In this document: piece after piece, positions 1-8,898 of the stretch
Layout of the letters: every line of letters starts with the position of its first letter
How positions within the stretch are numbered: position 1 is the stretch's first letter
NCBI GenBank assembly: GCA_964426135.1
Contig: CAYRPN010000184.1
Location: 1-8,927 of the forward strand
Direction: 5' to 3'
Length of the DNA: 8,927 nucleotides
DNA from: CAYRPN01 sp964426135
Lineage (GTDB): Bacteria; Planctomycetota; Phycisphaerae; Phycisphaerales; Phycisphaeraceae
The notes under the pieces: generated by a model
Told to the model about the DNA's origin: nothing
Databases searched by the model: none
What the model saw: the letters and a program-made list of their open reading frames with translations, nothing else
Program-made: the position numbers and the translations under genes

Positions 1-135
1 CGAACAGATGGTTGCGGCATCCGTCGCGCGATCGTGGCGATTGCAAACTTGTGCGTCCCGACCCTCACCCCAGCCCTCTCCCTGGAAGGGAGAGGGGGCA
101 GGAGTGCCGCCTCTGGAAATATTGGCACACCCTGG
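1..135 (+). repeat. 135-bp direct repeat, copy A
   Basis: Positions 1-135 match 229-363 base for base except one (C128 versus G356), with a period of 228 bp. The copy may extend left of the window. It contains a 9-bp hairpin, CCCTCTCCC (74-82) and GGGAGAGGG (88-96), with a TGGAA loop. It also ends in a palindrome. CCCTCACCCC..CCTCTCCC..GGGAGAGGG sequences are, to my knowledge, a common type of dispersed palindromic repeat in GC-rich bacteria; that family assignment is from memory. Confidence 0.9.
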
Positions 136-230
136 ACCAGGGTGTGCCCAATTTTCCCGGGCCTTGCTCCCTCTTCCTTCCAGGGTGGCCGAGTCTAACC
201 GGGGGATGAGGCCGGGTGAGGGTCGGGACG
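54..230. repeat. 17-bp inverted repeat flanking the copy A spacer
   Basis: CGTCCCGACCCTCACCC (54-70) has a perfect reverse complement at 214-230, and the same 17 bases recur in direct orientation at 282-298. The stretch leading into 230 therefore looks like a diverged inverted copy of the same element. That gives three copies in alternating orientation: direct, inverted, direct. Confidence 0.8.
124..148. repeat. Near-perfect palindrome at the end of repeat copy A
   Basis: GGCACACCCTGG (124-135) is followed after one base by its exact reverse complement CCAGGGTGTGCC (137-148). Copy B keeps only the left half, with one substitution. There is no T-tract after it, so I do not call it a terminator. 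Confidence 0.85.
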
Positions 231-363
231 AACAGATGGTTGCGGCATCCGTCGCGCGATCGTGGCGATTGCAAACTTGTGCGTCCCGACCCTCACCCCA
301 GCCCTCTCCCTGGAAGGGAGAGGGGGCAGGAGTGCCGCCTCTGGAAATATTGGCAGACCCTGG
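229..363 (+). repeat. 135-bp direct repeat, copy B
   Basis: Second copy of the 1-135 repeat, identical except at 356. It has the same hairpin at 302-310 and 316-324. It stops matching just after the CCCTGG at 358-363. Beyond that point copy A continues into the other half of a palindrome, whereas copy B runs into different sequence leading to the exbB-like gene. A frame reading in phase with the exbB-like gene begins inside this copy at 262, which could mislead a gene finder into calling a start 53 codons too early. Confidence 0.9.
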
Positions 364-420
364 GCCATCGGCCGGCGCGCCGCGTTTTCGCCGCCGCCGC
401 CGGCCTCGTACACTGTCGGC

Positions 421-1062
421 ATGTCTGAGCTCTTCAATGGTTTCATGGATTTGATGCACAAGGGCGGACCCGTCATGTGGCCGCTCCTGGCGTGCAGCGT
501 GGTCGGGCTGATGCTGTCGTTCGAGCGGACGTGGTTCTGGCTGCGGACGAACGGCCCGGCGGCGGCGGAGCGGGTGCAGCGCCTGGGGCAGACGCTGCGA
601 ACGGGCAATGTTCAACTGGTGAAGCAGTTCATCGACCGCGACGGGAGCGTTTACGGCCGAATCGTCGCCGCGCTGCTGCGTGAGAAAGCCACCACCGCCG
701 CCGCGGCCGCCGCGGTCGACGCCCAGCGTCCGCGCATGGAACGGTTCATGGGCACGCTGTCGACGATCATCACCGCCGCGCCGATGCTGGGGATTCTGGG
801 CACGGTGACGGGCCTGATTCAGGCGTTCAACATTCTGTCCGACGAAGGCGTCACCGATCCGCGCGCCATCAGCCCGGCCGTGGCGGAGGCGCTGATCACC
901 ACGGCCGCGGGCCTGGTCATCGCGATCGGCGTGCTGTTTCCGTACAACGTGTTCCGCGCCCAGTTGGACCGCACGCTGTCGCGGATCGAATCGCTCATAG
1001 CGGCGGTGGGCGTGGAACCGCCGGCAAAAGAAAATGCCGAAACCAAGACCGGCGAGCGATGA
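421..1062 (+). CDS. ExbB/TolQ/MotA-family proton channel subunit
   Basis: 213 aa. Family members form inner-membrane proton channels that, with an ExbD/TolR partner, use the proton motive force to energise TonB- or Tol-type machines. Predicted membrane segments are about residues 17-36, 110-138 and 155-178. The diagnostic second and third segments are present: GILGTVTGLIQAF (124-136) and AEALITTAAGLVIAIG (155-170). Glu156, Thr128 and Thr161 have the same spacing as the key E176, T148 and T181 of E. coli ExbB (recalled, not aligned). The C-terminus ends in a short charged tail. I chose the ATG at 421 because codons upstream translate repeat DNA; no clear Shine-Dalgarno supports it, and an ATG at 445 is possible. 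No exbD, tolR or tonB follows: the next gene downstream is convergent purL. I leave the symbol blank because ExbB and TolQ cannot be separated here. Confidence 0.9.
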   Translation: MSELFNGFMDLMHKGGPVMWPLLACSVVGLMLSFERTWFWLRTNGPAAAERVQRLGQTLRTGNVQLVKQFIDRDGSVYGRIVAALLREKATTAAAAAAVDAQRPRMERFMGTLSTIITAAPMLGILGTVTGLIQAFNILSDEGVTDPRAISPAVAEALITTAAGLVIAIGVLFPYNVFRAQLDRTLSRIESLIAAVGVEPPAKENAETKTGER

Positions 1063-1229
1063 GGAGCCGAGCAGGAACTAATTCGCATGTTGCGTCGGCT
1101 CCGACGCAGGGTGCGTCAAGGCTCGGCCGGCGCGGACGCCCCACCGTTAAAGGAAGACGCAATGTGGTGCGTCCGCGCGGACTTGACGCACCCTACGCCA
1201 ACCTGCGGAGTTGTTCCTGCACGGCTCCT
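1062..1229. repeat. Long composite inverted repeat, ~168 bp
   Basis: Three pairs of arms nest around one centre. The outer arms are AGGAGCCGAGCAGGAAC (1062-1078) and its complement ending at 1229, with one mismatch. The middle arms are GGGTGCGTCAAG (1109-1120) and CTTGACGCACCC (1182-1193). The inner arms are GCGCGGACGC (1130-1139) and GCGTCCGCGC (1169-1178). There is also a small local hairpin around 1091-1106 (TGCGTCGG / CCGACGCA). The left end overlaps the stop codon of the exbB-like gene. The GGGTGCGTCAAG core resembles a dispersed repeat common in many bacterial genomes, from memory. Confidence 0.8.
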
Positions 1230-1401
1230 GAGGCACGGAGCATCGATCAGTTGAACAGGTCAACTCGTGAGCTGAATCTCGCGCAAAGGCGCAAAGCTCG
1301 CCAAGGAAGCGGATTTCTTCGCGAGCTTTGCGCCTTGGCGCGAGACTCAATCGTTGAGGTTATTCGTGCGCGGCCCTCAAGCCCTCGATCCGGCGGGCGC
1401 T
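1063..1401. other. Gene-free gap between convergent exbB-like gene and purL
   Basis: No credible gene. Two unrelated inverted-repeat elements occupy most of it (1062-1229 and 1277-1345). I see no U-tract after either stem on either strand, so they are not classical intrinsic terminators, although strong stems between convergent genes may still limit read-through. Confidence 0.65.
1277..1345. repeat. 25-bp inverted repeat element (GCGCAAAGGCGCAAAGC type)
   Basis: Arm 1277-1301 is complementary to arm 1321-1345 at 24 of 25 positions, separated by a 19-nt loop. Arm 1277-1301 is also repeated exactly at 8874-8898, near the right end of the window. This marks it as a dispersed element and not a gene-specific hairpin. 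Confidence 0.88.
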
Positions 1402-4881
<3,480 letters not shown>

Positions 4882-4909
4882 GGTGTCTCTCGTGGCGGCG
4901 AAGCGCGGC

Positions 4910-4915
4910 AGTATA
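4910..4915 (-). promoter_or_regulatory. Possible purL -10 element
   Basis: On the minus strand 4915-4910 reads TATACT, five of six to the sigma-70 consensus, 28 nt before the purL ATG. I find no good -35 at the usual distance, so this is tentative. Confidence 0.25.
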
Positions 4916-5003
4916 GCGATTGGCGGTTGGCCCGAGACGGATCGGAGACGGGCCACCACCGTCAGCCACCGCCGTCAGCGATCCGCCGTCCGTCGTTTAG
5001 CGA

Positions 5004-5037
5004 CGGGGCTTGCCCCGCTCCGTGGGGCGCGCCACGG
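5004..5037. repeat. Two adjacent short hairpins
   Basis: CGGGGC (5004-5009) pairs with GCCCCG (5012-5017), and CCGTGG (5020-5025) pairs with CCACGG (5032-5037). The preceding TTTAGC and the GGGCTTGCCC core resemble the arms of the larger inverted repeat at 6897-6953, so it may be a degraded relative. No T-tract follows. Confidence 0.5.
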
Positions 5038-5285
5038 ACGCCACGGACGCGAAGAGGCCGTTGCAGCGCGGCCGAAAAGAACGGGGCAAGTTCCGTCGCC
5101 AAACGGCCGAGCTTTTTTTCGTGCCGCACAATGCCGTAAACGACATCGATTTATTATTTATTGCTTTTTCACAAGCCGAAGGGATTCCGCGAAGCCCATC
5201 CTATCTTTCGCCGGTGCTGAGGCTTACACTTCGATCCGCCGGCGAACCAATGAACACCGTTCAGCATCACTGCCAAAACAGGCAT

Positions 5286-5328
5286 ATGATCGCAAGTCTA
5301 TTTTTTGCATAGACTTATAATCGATCAT
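5286..5328. promoter_or_regulatory. Dyad-symmetric site upstream of folC, possible operator
   Basis: Two nested inverted pairs share one centre. ATGATCG (5286-5292) pairs with CGATCAT (5322-5328), and AAGTCTAT (5294-5301) pairs with ATAGACTT (5309-5316). The right arm overlaps a perfect TATAAT (5316-5321), and the site ends directly before the TTGACA of the folC promoter. Fifteen symmetric base pairs in an AT-rich intergenic region could be a protein-binding site or a hairpin; which one cannot be told from sequence. Confidence 0.5.
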
Positions 5329-5356
5329 TTGACATTAACCACAAACATGCGAGAAT
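5329..5356 (+). promoter_or_regulatory. Likely folC promoter, sigma-70 type
   Basis: A perfect -35 TTGACA (5329-5334), a 16-bp spacer, then GAGAAT (5351-5356), four of six to the -10 consensus. Transcription would begin near 5363, giving a leader of about 20 nt before the folC ATG. Confidence 0.5.
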
Positions 5357-5382
5357 AGGCGTCCAACCCAGGGTCCCCACCC

Positions 5383-6855
5383 ATGACAAAGCTTAAAAGT
5401 GCGAAGAGAACGGCCAAGCCCGCCGCCGGCAAGGCCTCTGAACATAAGTCTCACGAAAATCACGCGGAAACCAAGAGCGCCAAGTCCGCGCCCAAGGCGG
5501 ATGCCATCGGCAACTACACCTCGGCCGTCCGCTGGCTCTTTGGACACACCAACTACGAGACCATGCGCATCGTGCCGTACAACACGCGCACGTTCAGCCT
5601 CGATCGCATGCGCAAGCTGCTCGAAGTGCTCGGAAACCCGCACGAACAGATCAAGTGCGTGCAGATCGCCGGCACCAAGGGCAAAGGATCCACCTGCTCC
5701 ATGCTCGCCAGCGTGCTGCGGGCCTGCGGCTACACCACGGGCCTGTACCTCTCCCCGCACCTGGTCGACCTGCGCGAACGCATCAGCATCGATGGCCAGG
5801 TCATCGCCCACGGCGACTTCGCCGACATCCTCAAGGAAATCGAATCCAATTACAAAACCTTCGGCGACAACCCGCCGAGCTTCTTCGACATCATGACCGG
5901 CGCCGCCCTGCGCTACTTCGCCGATCAGGCGGTGGACATCGCCGTGCTGGAAACGGGTCTGGGCGGCCGGCTCGACTCCACCACCGCGGTCAACCCGCTG
6001 GTGACGGCGATGGTGCACATCAGCCTGGATCACATGAACATCCTGGGCAAGCAGGTCACGCAGATCGCCCGCGAGAAAGCAGGCATTTTCAAGAAGGGCG
6101 TCCCCGCCATCAGCGTGGAGCAGGATCCGGAAGTCGCCGCCGTGCTCGATGAAGTCGCCGCGGCCGTCGGCGCTCCCCTGGAATACTGCGGCAAGCAGAT
6201 CGATTTCAGCTCCCGCTTCGAAGCCAACAAGGAACTGGGCCCGCACACCCGCGTCAGCATCACCACCACCACCAGCCGGTGGGAGCACGTCGCCGTGCCT
6301 CTGCGCGGCGAACATCAGGCGCACAACTGCGGCCTCGCCCTCTCCGTGCTCGACAAACTCAAGTCCTTCGGTTTCGCCATCCCGGAAGAAAAAGTCACCA
6401 CCGGCCTGGCGTCCACCGAACTGGCCGGCCGCATGGATCAGGTCTGGACCGAGCCGCGCGTCATCCTCGACGGCGCCCACAACGGCGTCTCCATCAAGGC
6501 GCTGATCCGTGCGCTGGGCGCGCACATCGCCTACGACTCGCTCGTCGTCATCTTCGGCTGCGGACAGGACAAAGACGTCAACGGCATGCTCAAGCAGCTT
6601 TCGCTGGGAGCCGACAAAGTCATCTTCACCAAAGCGAAGAACAATCCCCGCGCGATGGAGCCGGAAGATCTCATGCACCGCTTCAACGAGCTTTCCGGCA
6701 AGATGTCGCAGTGCGCCCCGACGCTGGAAGATGCGCTGCGCCTGGCGGGCAGGGCGGTCAGCCGCGACGACCTGATCGTCATCACCGGCAGCTTCTATCT
6801 CGTGGGCGAAGGCAAGAAACACTTCAGCGATCTGGCGGGACGGAAGAAGAAGTGA
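5383..6855 (+). CDS. folC: Bifunctional dihydrofolate synthase / folylpolyglutamate synthase
   Basis: 490 aa, somewhat longer than the usual 420-450. It adds glutamate to dihydropteroate to make dihydrofolate, and adds further glutamates to reduced folates, using ATP, in the cytoplasm. Motifs: P-loop GTKGKGST (97-104), LSPHL (123-127), ETGLGGRLDST (190-200), ISLDH (213-217), REKAGIFK (230-237) with the lysine that is carbamylated in this family, GEHQAHN (309-315), ILDGAHN (361-367) and ITGSFYLVGE (467-476). The Mur-ligase-like C-terminal domain is complete. Residues 1-40 are an extra tail rich in Lys, Ala and Ser with no family counterpart; the recognisable fold begins near YTSAVRWLF (45-53). 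The start at 5383 is supported by its position just after a promoter, but Shine-Dalgarno pairing is weak. A start at Met61 would delete conserved sequence. Divergent from purL, which depends on folate-linked steps of the same purine pathway. Confidence 0.95.
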   Translation: MTKLKSAKRTAKPAAGKASEHKSHENHAETKSAKSAPKADAIGNYTSAVRWLFGHTNYETMRIVPYNTRTFSLDRMRKLLEVLGNPHEQIKCVQIAGTKGKGSTCSMLASVLRACGYTTGLYLSPHLVDLRERISIDGQVIAHGDFADILKEIESNYKTFGDNPPSFFDIMTGAALRYFADQAVDIAVLETGLGGRLDSTTAVNPLVTAMVHISLDHMNILGKQVTQIAREKAGIFKKGVPAISVEQDPEVAAVLDEVAAAVGAPLEYCGKQIDFSSRFEANKELGPHTRVSITTTTSRWEHVAVPLRGEHQAHNCGLALSVLDKLKSFGFAIPEEKVTTGLASTELAGRMDQVWTEPRVILDGAHNGVSIKALIRALGAHIAYDSLVVIFGCGQDKDVNGMLKQLSLGADKVIFTKAKNNPRAMEPEDLMHRFNELSGKMSQCAPTLEDALRLAGRAVSRDDLIVITGSFYLVGEGKKHFSDLAGRKKK

Positions 6856-6870
6856 TCCAGCTTCTACTTG

Positions 6871-6994
6871 GGAACGGGACCGAAATAAGTTCCCCATTTA
6901 GCCGGCGGGCTTGCCCGCCGAGACGCCCACGGCGGGCAAGCCCGCCGGCTAAATCGGGGACCGCCAAATTGCGAAGTTATTTCGGCCCCATTCC
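6871..6994. repeat. Nested 124-bp inverted repeat downstream of folC
   Basis: An inner perfect 24-bp pair (6897-6920 and 6930-6953) starts with TTTAGCCGGCGGG and encloses a 9-nt loop. An outer pair, 6871-6888 and 6977-6994, matches at 16 of 18 positions and contains CCGAAATAA. A short CCCC/GGGG pair (6892-6895, 6956-6959) lies between. The right side carries about 17 nt without a partner on the left. It begins 15 nt after the folC stop codon. Without a T-tract it is more likely a dispersed palindromic element than a terminator. Confidence 0.85.
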
Positions 6995-7099
6995 TTGGAT
7001 CGCGAGCCGACCTTGGGCCGGCCTTCGTTTGACGCCAGTGGCATTGGTTCGAGAATCAGGTGAAATCCGCAGAGCGGTCCCGACCGCCCAAACGAAAAA

Positions 7100-7127
7100 A
7101 AACGGCGCGACTCATGTCGCGCCGTTT
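7100..7127. terminator. Bidirectional intrinsic terminator
   Basis: Perfect 11-bp stem AAACGGCGCGA (7100-7110) and TCGCGCCGTTT (7117-7127) with a six-base loop. It is followed on the plus strand by CTTGTTTT, and flanked on the other side by eight A residues (7095-7102), which become a U-tract for minus-strand transcripts. It lies between convergent folC and the LamG gene and can serve both; the run of eight U favours the LamG transcript. Confidence 0.9.
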
Positions 7128-7158
7128 CTTGTTTTGCATTTGACGGATCGATCCTCGC

Positions 7159-8508
7159 TCAGGCTCGGCGACGGCGCATCGCCAGCGGCAGCGCCGCGAA
7201 CGCCAGCAGCGCCAGCGACGCGGGTTCGGGGATCGTCGTGCCGAAGATGGTCACCTCGTCGAGGTTCCACTTGTTGGCGGTATTGCCGGAGAGAATCGCG
7301 CCGCCGTCAAACGTGAGCTTGACGAAACGGGCGGTGGTCTTGGCGAAGTTCACATCCAGGTCCCAGTGCCCATTGGAGGGCACCTGGGACGAGAGGAAAC
7401 TCGCCGCCACCCCCGCTCCGAAATCGCCGGGCGCGGTGCCGGTGTTGCTGAAGGAGACCTGCACGCCGTCGGGAGCACCGTTGGCGAAGGCGGCGAAGGT
7501 GTGGGTGCCCAGGCGGACTCGATCGACTCCGAACTGGGTGCCCAGGTCGAAGATGATCTGGGTGCCGACGGACGCGGGATCGCCCCAGCCGGCGATCTCG
7601 TTGACGACGGGCGAGGTGGGATCGCCTGCCGAGGGCATGGTCAGGCCGTTGGTCAATTGGCCGGTGCTGAAGGTGTTGACCGCCTGGACGTGGGTATCGT
7701 CGAGGTAGAAGGTGCCGCCGGAGAAGGTGGGCAGCGTGGAATACGAATAGGTCTTGCCGAGGGAGATATTGACGGATTCGCCGGCGTTCATCACATTCTG
7801 AATCTCGCTGAGCGCCAGGGCGGAGTTGAACACGCGGACATCATCGATCTGACCGTTGAAGCGGAAGCTGGTGCCGGCGTCGCCGCCGCCGCCGATGTGG
7901 AATGCTTCGGCGACGTTGGGGACGTAGGTCTGTGCCGCGCTGGCGGCCAGGGCGCCGTTGACGAAGAGCCGCTTGGTGGTGCCGTCAAACGTGGCGGCCA
8001 GGTGCGTCCACACGCCGTTGTTGACCGCCGGTCCCGTCAGCGTGTTCCACGCCGCGGTGCCGCTGCCGGTCCAGAACTGCCAGGTGTTGTCGCTGGCGGC
8101 ATAGAGGATGTAGCCCTGCGTGCCGGCGGCGGGAATGCTTTCGCCCGGATCGTTGCGGTCCGTGACCACCGAGCGGAACACGCCGGAGCTGCCGTTCTGC
8201 ACCTTCGCCCAGGCGCTGACGGTGAACGCGGCGGGATTCAAGGCCGCGTTGAACGGCACATCGATGTTGCCCGTGCCGGCGAAACTGGCGGACGTGCCGG
8301 TGTTGGGGTTGGCGCTCTGAGCGCCGAAGGTGACGGTGCCCACAGGCGTGCCGTTGAGGCCGCTGACCGAATCGATTACGGAACCGGCGCCGACCGTGCC
8401 GACCGGCTCATTCAGCGAATAAGTGGACACCGGCACCGCGCCGGCCCGCGCGGCCATCAAACCGATGGCGGCGACAGCGATGAAACAGCGACTGTTCAGA
8501 AGCGACAT
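7159..8508 (-). CDS. Secreted LamG-fold protein with PEP-CTERM anchor
   Basis: 449 aa. An N-terminal signal peptide (about 1-24, cleavage probably after ARAGA) precedes a concanavalin A-like LamG/LamGL domain (about 28-240). Typical signatures are FTVSAWAKV (95-103), GVWTHLAATFDG (165-176), KRLFVNGAL (179-187) and GQIDDVRVFNSAL (219-231). A second beta-rich module (about 247-423) has FDLGTQFGVDRVRLGTH and ends WNLDEVTIFG, resembling a galactose-binding/discoidin-like fold; this is a weaker call. The C-terminus is a PEP-CTERM-like signal: IPEPASLALL, a hydrophobic stretch, then MRRRRA. In that system an exosortase cleaves at the PEP motif and exports the protein to the cell surface or matrix. 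LamG proteins usually bind glycans or other proteins; no catalytic residues are visible. It has a strong ribosome binding site, leader hairpin and terminator of its own, so it is probably monocistronic. Specific function unknown. Confidence 0.88.
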   Translation of the reverse strand: MSLLNSRCFIAVAAIGLMAARAGAVPVSTYSLNEPVGTVGAGSVIDSVSGLNGTPVGTVTFGAQSANPNTGTSASFAGTGNIDVPFNAALNPAAFTVSAWAKVQNGSSGVFRSVVTDRNDPGESIPAAGTQGYILYAASDNTWQFWTGSGTAAWNTLTGPAVNNGVWTHLAATFDGTTKRLFVNGALAASAAQTYVPNVAEAFHIGGGGDAGTSFRFNGQIDDVRVFNSALALSEIQNVMNAGESVNISLGKTYSYSTLPTFSGGTFYLDDTHVQAVNTFSTGQLTNGLTMPSAGDPTSPVVNEIAGWGDPASVGTQIIFDLGTQFGVDRVRLGTHTFAAFANGAPDGVQVSFSNTGTAPGDFGAGVAASFLSSQVPSNGHWDLDVNFAKTTARFVKLTFDGGAILSGNTANKWNLDEVTIFGTTIPEPASLALLAFAALPLAMRRRRA

Positions 8509-8516
8509 GGTGGAAT

Positions 8517-8522
8517 CTCCTT
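8517..8522 (-). promoter_or_regulatory. Strong Shine-Dalgarno of the LamG gene
   Basis: AAGGAG on the minus strand, eight bases before the ATG at 8508. It fixes the start and is the only textbook ribosome binding site in the window. Confidence 0.85.
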
Positions 8523-8544
8523 AACCAACACTTGAGAAGGTGAA

Positions 8545-8575
8545 AGGTTGAGAGGCGACATCGCCTCACCAACCT
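8545..8575 (-). promoter_or_regulatory. 5' leader hairpin of the LamG gene
   Basis: GAGGCGA (8552-8558) pairs with TCGCCTC (8561-8567), and AGGTTG (8545-8550) pairs with CAACCT (8570-8575), giving a 13-bp stem with a small asymmetric bulge. It would lie at the very start of a transcript from the candidate promoter at 8581-8609, about 23 bases upstream of the ribosome binding site. Such a position could protect the mRNA 5' end. Confidence 0.55.
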
Positions 8576-8580
8576 CCCGC

Positions 8581-8609
8581 ATGATAAACACCCGTGAAGG
8601 CATACGCAA
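8581..8609 (-). promoter_or_regulatory. Candidate promoter of the LamG gene
   Basis: On the minus strand TTGCGT (8609-8604) and TATCAT (8586-8581) are separated by 17 bp. The -10 matches five of six consensus bases; the -35 only three. Spacing and distance to the gene are sensible. Confidence 0.4.
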
Positions 8610-8740
8610 CGCTTTTTCTAACTATTCTGCCAGCATTGCGACGTGTCAGCTTTCACCCGCCCCTGACCAAGGAATCGGAGCGAAGCAACTTCCCGATTTG
8701 CAAGGTTCAAACTCCCCTCCCTTTCAGATTCTGACACTGT

Positions 8741-8767
8741 CACTTCTGCGCACGGCGCACAGAAGTG
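8741..8767. repeat. Short inverted repeat
   Basis: CACTTCTG (8741-8748) pairs with CAGAAGTG (8760-8767) around an 11-nt loop that can partly pair (CGC/GCG). No T-tract. Confidence 0.6.
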
Positions 8768-8779
8768 TGCATCGGAAAA

Positions 8780-8821
8780 GTCAAAATAGTGAATGCAAAA
8801 GTCAAAATGCAAAAGTCAGAG
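8780..8821. repeat. AT-rich heptamer-phased repeat
   Basis: Six consecutive 7-bp steps alternate GTCAAAA and TGCAAAA with variants (GTCAAAA 8780, TAGTGAA 8787, TGCAAAA 8794, GTCAAAA 8801, TGCAAAA 8808, GTCAGAG 8815). This is in effect a 14-bp double unit. An inverted fragment, TGACTTTTG, follows at 8842-8850. It has the same 7-bp step as three of the purL arrays, but an unrelated AT-rich sequence. Confidence 0.75.
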
Positions 8822-8873
8822 CCCGTGGGCGCGTCAATTTCTGACTTTTGAGACCACTGAAAAGCCCAAACAG

Positions 8874-8898
8874 TCTCGCGCAAAGGCGCAAAGCTCGC
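8874..8898 (+). repeat. Second copy of the 25-bp dispersed repeat, cut by the window end
   Basis: Identical over 25 bp to 1277-1301. The following CGAACTTTGCGTGCTTT (8911-8927) resembles the start of a diverged inverted arm, so the full element probably continues past the window. Confidence 0.85.

Larger units (their letters stand above)
1..420. other. Gene-free repeat region upstream of the exbB-like gene
   Basis: I see no credible gene here. Open frames cross the region, but their translations are low-complexity Pro/Arg/Gly strings that simply read the repeats, in more than one frame. The stretch holds a 135-bp direct repeat (1-135 and 229-363), internal hairpins, and an inverted partial copy of the same sequence between the two repeats. 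About 57 bases (364-420) separate the second repeat from the exbB-like start, and I find no convincing promoter or Shine-Dalgarno sequence in them. Confidence 0.7.
4882..5382. other. Divergent intergenic region between purL and folC
   Basis: No credible gene. Open frames crossing the region are extensions or antisense shadows of purL. Composition changes sharply: 4882-5090 is GC-rich with short hairpins and a tandem GCCACGGAC repeat (5031-5048), while roughly 5110-5350 is AT-rich. The AT-rich part carries the likely folC promoter and a dyad-symmetric site. Confidence 0.65.
6856..7158. other. Gene-free gap between convergent folC and LamG gene
   Basis: No gene. It holds a 124-bp nested inverted repeat immediately after folC (6871-6994) and a strong bidirectional terminator (7100-7127). 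I see nothing notable in the 100 bases between them. Confidence 0.7.

Noticed and set aside
262..420. N-terminal extension of the exbB-like protein starting at 262
   Set aside because: The extra 53 codons read through repeat copy B and give a Pro/Arg/Gly string unlike the family; the normal N-terminus begins at the 421 ATG.
4882..4959. Upstream purL start giving 26 more residues
   Set aside because: The added residues look unrelated to the family, and the 4881 ATG has a plausible GAGAG just upstream.
5078..5120. Terminator ending in the T-run at 5113-5119
   Set aside because: The seven T residues are not preceded by a stable hairpin; CGGCCG-type pairs are too far apart, and no plus-strand gene ends here.
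5335..6897. 520-codon open frame on the minus strand opposite folC
   Set aside because: Antisense shadow of folC. Its translation has no recognisable domain, while the plus strand has a complete set of FolC motifs.
8548..8844. 98-codon open frame upstream of the LamG gene
   Set aside because: No ribosome binding site, overlaps the LamG leader hairpin and promoter on the other strand, and its C-terminal part translates a simple repeat.
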